A program made the translations under genes and the position numbers. A DNA stretch of 64,000 nt from Batkoa obscura (Eukaryota > Entomophthoromycota > Entomophthoromycetes > Entomophthorales > Batkoaceae). This document shows positions 58,708-64,000 of the stretch, one piece after another. The notes below the pieces were generated by a model that saw nothing but the letters and a program-made list of their open reading frames with translations, was not told where the DNA came from and ran no database searches. The stretch spans positions 1,302,001 to 1,366,000 of the forward strand of contig JASVEC010000003.1 in NCBI GenBank assembly GCA_030770535.1, given 5' to 3'. The number at the start of each line of letters is the position of its first letter. Position 1 is the first letter of the stretch.

Positions 58708-59862
58708 ATGGGAAGAAAAAATAGTGAATATAATAATGAATATAAAGCAAGCAAAGTAAAAGCCAAATCCAACAGTAAAACTAATAAAAAGAAAGATCAA
58801 TCGAAGTTTGGGCACTCAAAGAAGCATGATGTTTATTATGATCGATATTTACCTAGCGAAGCTCAAGAATCAGAAGAAAACTCAAACAAATTAAAGATAC
58901 CGGTTGCTATGTGGGTAAGTATTTTACTTCAGTATAAATTGTTTATATTCATGAGTTAGGACTTTGAACATTGTGATCCAAAACGTTGTTCTGGAAAAAA
59001 ATTATTACGTCAAGGTATGATTGAGCAATTAAAAGTAGGTCAAGTATTTAAAGGTATTGTATTAAGTCCAAATGGGGAACAAATTGTTTGTCCAGATGAC
59101 AGAGGTTTAGTAGAAAAAGAAGGTATTGCTGTAGTTGAAGCTTCGTGGGCTAGAATTGAAGAAGTACCATTTAAAAAAATGAAAATTAGAAATAATCGAT
59201 TATGTAAGGACAATAGTTAAGATTATTTAAGCTTTATTGACCTTTATTATTATTACAGTGCCCTATTTGGTCGCAACCAACCCAGTTAATTATGGAAAAC
59301 CTTATAAATTAAATTGTGTTGAAGCTATTGCAGCTTGTTTCTATATTACCGGTAAATAAATTAATAATGATATATAAATTAGATAACACCGTAGTCTAGG
59401 ATTCAAAAAATTTGGCCATAAAATGATGGAAAAATTTTCATGGGGACATGCATTTTATAACTTAAATAGGTAAAAATTCTTGATTTATTTTTCTATTTAA
59501 TATAATTTTTATTTTCATTTTATTTTCATTTTATTTAGACCTTTATTTCGAATTTATCGACAATGTACTGATACAGAATCTATATTGAATGCACAAGCTG
59601 AGTATTTAAATCAATTGGAAATGGAAACGATGATAAAGAATACAAAAAAATTAAGTAAATTAAGTATAAATAAATTAGATCTTTAAATTTATTTCCTTTA
59701 GCTGTAAATGATCATGATGATGATGAGTTTGTTAACCCTAATCATAATTTAAATCAAAACGATGAAGATGAATCTTCAGGTGTATCGGAAACGGAAGAAG
59801 AAGAAGAGAGCGAAGAAGAGAGCGAAGAAGAGGAAGAAATAGATGATAGTGAAAAAAAATAA
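58708..59862 (+). CDS. TSR3: 18S rRNA aminocarboxypropyltransferase (TSR3)
   Basis: 296 aa, exons 58708-58914, 58960-59203, 59259-59351, 59400-59469, 59539-59654, 59702-59862. Tsr3 transfers the 3-amino-3-carboxypropyl group from SAM to a pseudouridine of 18S rRNA late in 40S maturation. Seen: a basic N-terminus with [20 protein letters not shown]; then [98 protein letters not shown], and [19 protein letters not shown]. All are family signatures. The tail is a Glu/Asp/Ser-rich acidic stretch, as in many fungal Tsr3 proteins. All six junctions keep frame; introns are 45-69 nt. Confidence 0.93.
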
Positions 59863-60528
59863 GATGAAACTAAAAGTAAATTTAAACTATAGAAAGGGAT
59901 ATAGATTAATAAATTTTTATATTTATTTTAAAGTATTTGAATTATTTTAGAAGTTGCTTTTTATGAATAGTTTTAATAATTGCTTATTACGAATAATTAT
60001 CTATTTTAAATTGTTGGAAGGATTAAAAATGGCTCTGATAAACAATAAAAGATAGTATAATCAATTTACATAAGTTATATTTTAGTAAAGGTGACATAAA
60101 TTGTGCATTGAATATGAATAAATTAAAATTTGGTTATTATAACGTTAATATCTATCTGTAAGAGTATTAGATTAATCAATTCCAGTTAAAAAACATTTGA
60201 AAAGATTAGATAAACCAACAAGACATATTTATAAAATTTTATAGAATAACTATAATATCAAACCTTTGTAAGTTATACAAAATAAACTATTGTCATGTAT
60301 TTGGATGTATATTTATAAAATAATGAGTATGGATAAAAATACAATAGAAACAGATGTATGCAAAGCTATTTTCTGAATTAATACATAATTTTGTAAAGAT
60401 ATTAAGAAGATTATTATTGAAAAGGATAAAATTGAATGTTTTTTATCGAAATTAACTAAAAGCAAGAAAATGTTAAATAATTTATTTAAAATTCATTTTT
60501 TAAATGTTAAACACAAATATGAGAATAG
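59863..60528. other. Intergenic, convergent
   Basis: AT-rich 3' flanks of TSR3 and the kelch gene. Nothing recognised. Confidence 0.5.
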
Positions 60529-62115
60529 TCAAACAATACTACTATGACAACTGTATAAAGTAATAATATCAGTTGAAGACCTGGCTTCATTCTTCAATAA
60601 ACTCTTATCATTTGTATTACTAACATATAAATTTCGTGACATATCAATATCATTATCATCAATCTCAGAAGATTTATCAAAAAGAATAGAATAATTCATA
60701 TTTCTTATAAAGCTAACATATAATTTTTCTGGTACAATAATACTACCATCTTCAATTTCACGGAATTTGTTATAAAGAATTGAGTAATTCTTTGCTTTCA
60801 TAGTATCAAATAGATCTCCATTATCAATAAGTATAGGCTCGCTAATTTTATTTCTATTTTGATTTTTTTTAAATTTGTATTTGTATTTGTATTTTATAAA
60901 AAGGAAAAACAATAGTAATAATAATAGTAATCCTATTATTCCTCCTATTATACTACCAATTAGCACTTTATTATTATTATTTATATCTCTTCTTATGTTA
61001 TCGTTATTTTTATCATTGATCTTATCATTTTTATTACTATTATAATTGGATGTATTATTGGTATTAATTAAAGAAGGTAAACGATTAATTTGAGTCCAGT
61101 TATTTATATCGTATATTTCCATCATATTTGAAGATCCAGTATCCAACAAATTGTTTTTTTTAGAATTAGGGAGTTGGATACCAAATGAATTAATTAAATA
61201 ATGCTTATACATAATAAAACATCCAAAATTCTTCATTTGAATTACTTTCATTTTCCGAAATGAAAATGGGTTTTGTTGAAATTCATAAACAGTAACATTG
61301 TTACTTCTGGAAACGTCATGGGCTATAAGATAAACTGATTAACCCTTTTTAACAATTTTTAACTCATCGTATTGCTCAAATTTAATATTGTATACATTTA
61401 TTTTATTTGATATCAAATCCAGCTGATGTAATGTATCATAATTTGTATTTTTATTTAAGCCATATTTGACTTTCGTTTTAAAATAATATATTTTATTGTT
61501 TGATATAAATAGTTGTTCAAGATAAGTATCAGACGATACATTTACTATTGTTTTGAATCTTTTAGTTGTAATATCAAATAGTTTTAATCCAACTGATGAA
61601 TGATTATTTTTATTCTGACCTAATATAAACCCAGAAATATAAAATTGTTTCGTATCCTTTTCATTTTGTAAAATAGAGTAGTTGGGCACTATTTCTTTTG
61701 AGCTTGTATTGAATCTATCAAACAGGCCTTTAATAATATGCTCGCTATGCCATTCGTTTTTTTCAATATTGAAATACTTTAAAGATATTCCAGCTTTTAA
61801 CTTATCCCAGGAAAAATCAATTATCCTTTTATCACCAATATAAAAAATATTCGAGCCCATTTTTTTGTCTGAAATGTATTTAATATTGGTCCTTCTCCAT
61901 GGCGCTATATTGTTGTTTAGTTTAAACCCTTCCTTTAAATTCAAATTGAATACTTCATTATTGCTTTGGTGTATACTTGCTTTCGGCGGTTTGACTTTTC
62001 CTCCTAAATAATACAATTCATCCCCAATAATAAAACATTTGCCATTACTTGCTGGTGGTAATAACGTATTTGCTTTATATAACACTATATTAAATAATAA
62101 AAACAATAAAAACAT
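60529..62115 (-). pseudogene. Kelch-type single-pass surface protein interrupted by one in-frame stop
   Basis: One reading frame of 529 codons from the ATG at 62113-62115 to the stop at 60529, broken only by a TAA at 61339-61341. N-terminal signal peptide (MFLLFLLFNIVLYKANTLL), then kelch-like beta-propeller repeats (GKCFIIGDELYYLGGKV, EVFNLNLKEGFKLNN, FYISGFILGQ, LKLFDITTKRF, MEIYDINNWTQINRLP), an Asn/Lys-rich stalk, a membrane helix (about 383-408, SIIGGIIGLLLLLLLFFLF) and a basic cytosolic tail with two YSILY/YSILF..EIDD repeats. The frame continues perfectly on both sides of the stop (KIVKKG / SVYLIAHDVSRSNN). It is either a fresh pseudogene, a base error, a readthrough codon, or an extremely short 21-nt GT..AG intron. 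Paralog of the gene at 63253. Confidence 0.7.
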
Positions 62116-63252
62116 TTGGGAGTATAGATAAGGGTTCGTTTATTTTATGTATTAATTAGATTACTCCTTATTAATTAATAACAAAAACTATTCTATTTAA
62201 GAACACTATTTAATTATTTAATTTATCAACACGAACAATTGTTTTTGGGTTAATTTTTAATCTTTTTGTATCGAAAAAACCCTTCCAGCTTAATGAAGAA
62301 CTAGCAATAGTTTTCCTCTTCATAACATACAACTAACACTTAGCCCTATATAGTTGAAAGTTCTGGAAGGTGTGTTATTTATAGTGGTCTGATATTCTTT
62401 CTGTGAAAGATACGCTTTAAATATTTTGACTATAATAAAGTCAATGTATAATTTAAGAGAAAAACATAAAGTTATACACAGTAAAAAAAGCTAACATCTC
62501 TAATATGAACACTCTATTTATATAGTCTGTATATTTGCAACCATTAGATCGCTATATTATATTTAATGATATGAGTTGATATTACACCAGCAGTTCAATA
62601 AACTGGATTTCTGTTAAATTCCCACTCGTAATAGTAAAAAGCATTGCTAGATATGAGGGTGTTTTTTTAGCTTTATCACTTTTTCCATCTTTTAAGTGCT
62701 GTTTGAGTGGAAAGATTGTTAGTAAAATTCTAAAAAAATACATCCCATATTTAGCTTTGGATATTTAATAAAATAGCTAAAATACTTACAGCTATACTGT
62801 TAATACGCTACTACAATAAGAGTAGTTATAAGCTAGGTACATGCATTATTTAATAAATACAAAAAAATGAACTAAATGATACCAAAGTATAATAGGCTTT
62901 TGGCAGAAAGATGTATATAGTCCTTAATGATATGCAAAATTATTCATTAATTTATATATGATAAATTTATTCTCATAAGATAAATAGTATCAACACTAAT
63001 AACATTAGTAATTGGATAATAATTTAACACAACAAATTTATTGGGTAAAATAGTCCAGAGTTTAACATTGAAATAGTATCAAATTTATTGTAACTACTTG
63101 TCAGTACCCAGATTATACTACTAATTATAATATAATAAGTCTTAATTGGTTTATGCGAACTTTAATATAATATCAAGAATATAATGTATATTTTTAAGAG
63201 AACATATAAATAATTATAAGCTCCAAATACCATTTGCCTTTCTTTTTTCAAA
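62116..63252. other. Divergent intergenic region of two kelch genes
   Basis: AT-rich, with one MITE in the middle (62652-62749). Both kelch genes start outward from here, so it should hold their promoters. No TATA box close to either start that I would trust. Confidence 0.5.
62652..62749 (-). repeat. MITE family A copy
   Basis: 98 bp, TATGAGGGTGTTTTTTTAGC to ATACATCCCATA, with core GAGTGGAAAGATTGTTAGTA. It sits in the shared upstream region of the kelch pair. Confidence 0.85.
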
Positions 63253-64000
63253 ATGAAATTTATACTTTTATTTCAGTTATTTATTTATCTTACTCTTTCA
63301 TTCTCACCAAGAGCTAATAATGGTGGTTGTATTATACTTGAGGATCGATTATATTATTTAGGTGGACTTACTCGATTTATAAATTTAGATTTCTTGTTTG
63401 ACAATAAGGAAGTGTTTGAATTGAACTTAAAAAAGGGAGTTAACTTAATTGGTAACGTAGCTGAAGGATGGGAAAGAAGCAATGTAACCAATTCGCCAGA
63501 TGGTATATATGATCCAGGACTATTTTATATTAACAAATATAATAATGCTAAGGATGTAATAATGGGCTATTATATTGATCAAAAAACCATGATTCCAATG
63601 TTTAATTTTTACAATATTAAAGAAAAAGCATGGTTTAATAAAAGTGTTTTTAATGAAGTATTTGATGCATCAAACACAAAGTGCAATGATTTTAAAAAAT
63701 GTATTGTAACTCATTATATATCACAAAAGGAAACTAATTCAAACCAATTTTATATCTCTGGCTCAATTTATAACAAAGATTTAAAGAAACGATATTCACT
63801 TGATTTAAAGTTGTTTGACATTCAAGCTAAAACCATAGCTACTGTTTATCAATTAAAAAATAATTCATATATACGCCAGGCAGATATTAAACACAACAAG
63901 TTGTATTATTTCAACGAATATCCAGACAATGAATATCTAGATACTGATTTTAGTACGCTATATGAGTTAGATTTAACTACAACTAAAATTAAAGAACATC
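63253..64000 (+). CDS. Kelch-type surface protein, N-terminal part, truncated by window end
   Basis: 249 codons open from the ATG at 63253 to the window end. Signal peptide MKFILLFQLFIYLTLSFSP, then kelch-like repeats: GGCIILEDRLYYLGGL, NKEVFELNLKKGVNLIGNV, MFNFYNIKEKAWFNKSVF, FYISGSIYNKDLKK, LKLFDIQAKTIATVYQL, and LYELDLTTTKIKE. It is clearly a diverged paralog of the minus-strand gene at 60529-62115 (same order of motifs) and of the fragment at 12948-13217. By analogy the missing part should hold a stalk, one membrane helix and a cytosolic tail. Ligand unknown. Confidence 0.75.
   Translation, partial: MKFILLFQLFIYLTLSFSPRANNGGCIILEDRLYYLGGLTRFINLDFLFDNKEVFELNLKKGVNLIGNVAEGWERSNVTNSPDGIYDPGLFYINKYNNAKDVIMGYYIDQKTMIPMFNFYNIKEKAWFNKSVFNEVFDASNTKCNDFKKCIVTHYISQKETNSNQFYISGSIYNKDLKKRYSLDLKLFDIQAKTIATVYQLKNNSYIRQADIKHNKLYYFNEYPDNEYLDTDFSTLYELDLTTTKIKEH

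Overview
This window is eukaryotic nuclear DNA, very A+T-rich, and almost certainly from an early-diverging (zygomycete-grade) fungus. An Entomophthoromycotina/Conidiobolus-like source is my best guess, not proven. Reasons: many small spliceosomal introns, nearly all 41-69 nt; a fungal-type mitochondrial ARG8; a LIM-LIM-coiled coil-C1-RhoGAP protein; a fused betaine-lipid synthase; and secreted Asn/Gln-rich proteins.

Layout. 0-7 kb: 3' end of MED13 (+), a small SET-domain gene (-), ARG8 (+), an 11-exon SETD-type methyltransferase gene (-) whose stop overlaps the end of ARG8, and a ChaC-like gamma-glutamylcyclotransferase (+). 7.7-12.4 kb: a 16-exon TOP3 gene (+) tail to tail with a GGQ mitochondrial rescue-factor gene (-). 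12.9-13.7 kb: a kelch pseudogene fragment and an old MITE copy. 14.4-21.3 kb: LIM/RhoGAP gene (+), an unrecognised membrane protein (-) and ARF6 (-). 23.5-25.2 kb: cytochrome P450 (-).

26.0-30.5 kb is a large inverted duplication. Two arms of about 1.26 kb each carry an identical gene for a small secreted protein. The 2-kb spacer holds a tRNA-Ala(TGC) and two MITEs. 30.9-35.8 kb is a repeat-rich stretch: MITEs, an LTR fossil, a DDE-like transposon followed by a multi-branched hairpin region, and decayed coding sequence. 36.1-41.5 kb: TAF6 (-) and TFIIE-beta (+) share a 216-bp divergent promoter, followed by a TMEM198-like membrane protein (+). 42.1-45.6 kb: a retroelement gag/ORF1-like fossil, two LTR fossils in inverted orientation and more MITEs.

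46.8-49.1 kb: beta-carbonic anhydrase (+) tail to tail with GDP-mannose pyrophosphorylase alpha (-). 51.4-54.8 kb: a secreted poly-Gln CHAP-domain protein (+) tail to tail with the betaine-lipid synthase BTA1 (-). 57.4-59.9 kb: a secreted Asn-rich 3D/double-psi barrel protein (+) and TSR3 (+). 60.5-64 kb: two divergent kelch-type surface proteins; one has an in-frame stop and the other runs off the end.

Functional themes: RNA polymerase II machinery (MED13, TAF6, TFIIE-beta), housekeeping metabolism, small-GTPase signalling, and a secreted or surface set (CHAP, 3D barrel, kelch, duplicated small protein) that sits nearest the repeats. Exon borders were worked out by hand from reading frame, splice signals and family conservation. 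Each multi-exon gene below closes in frame with the coordinates given.
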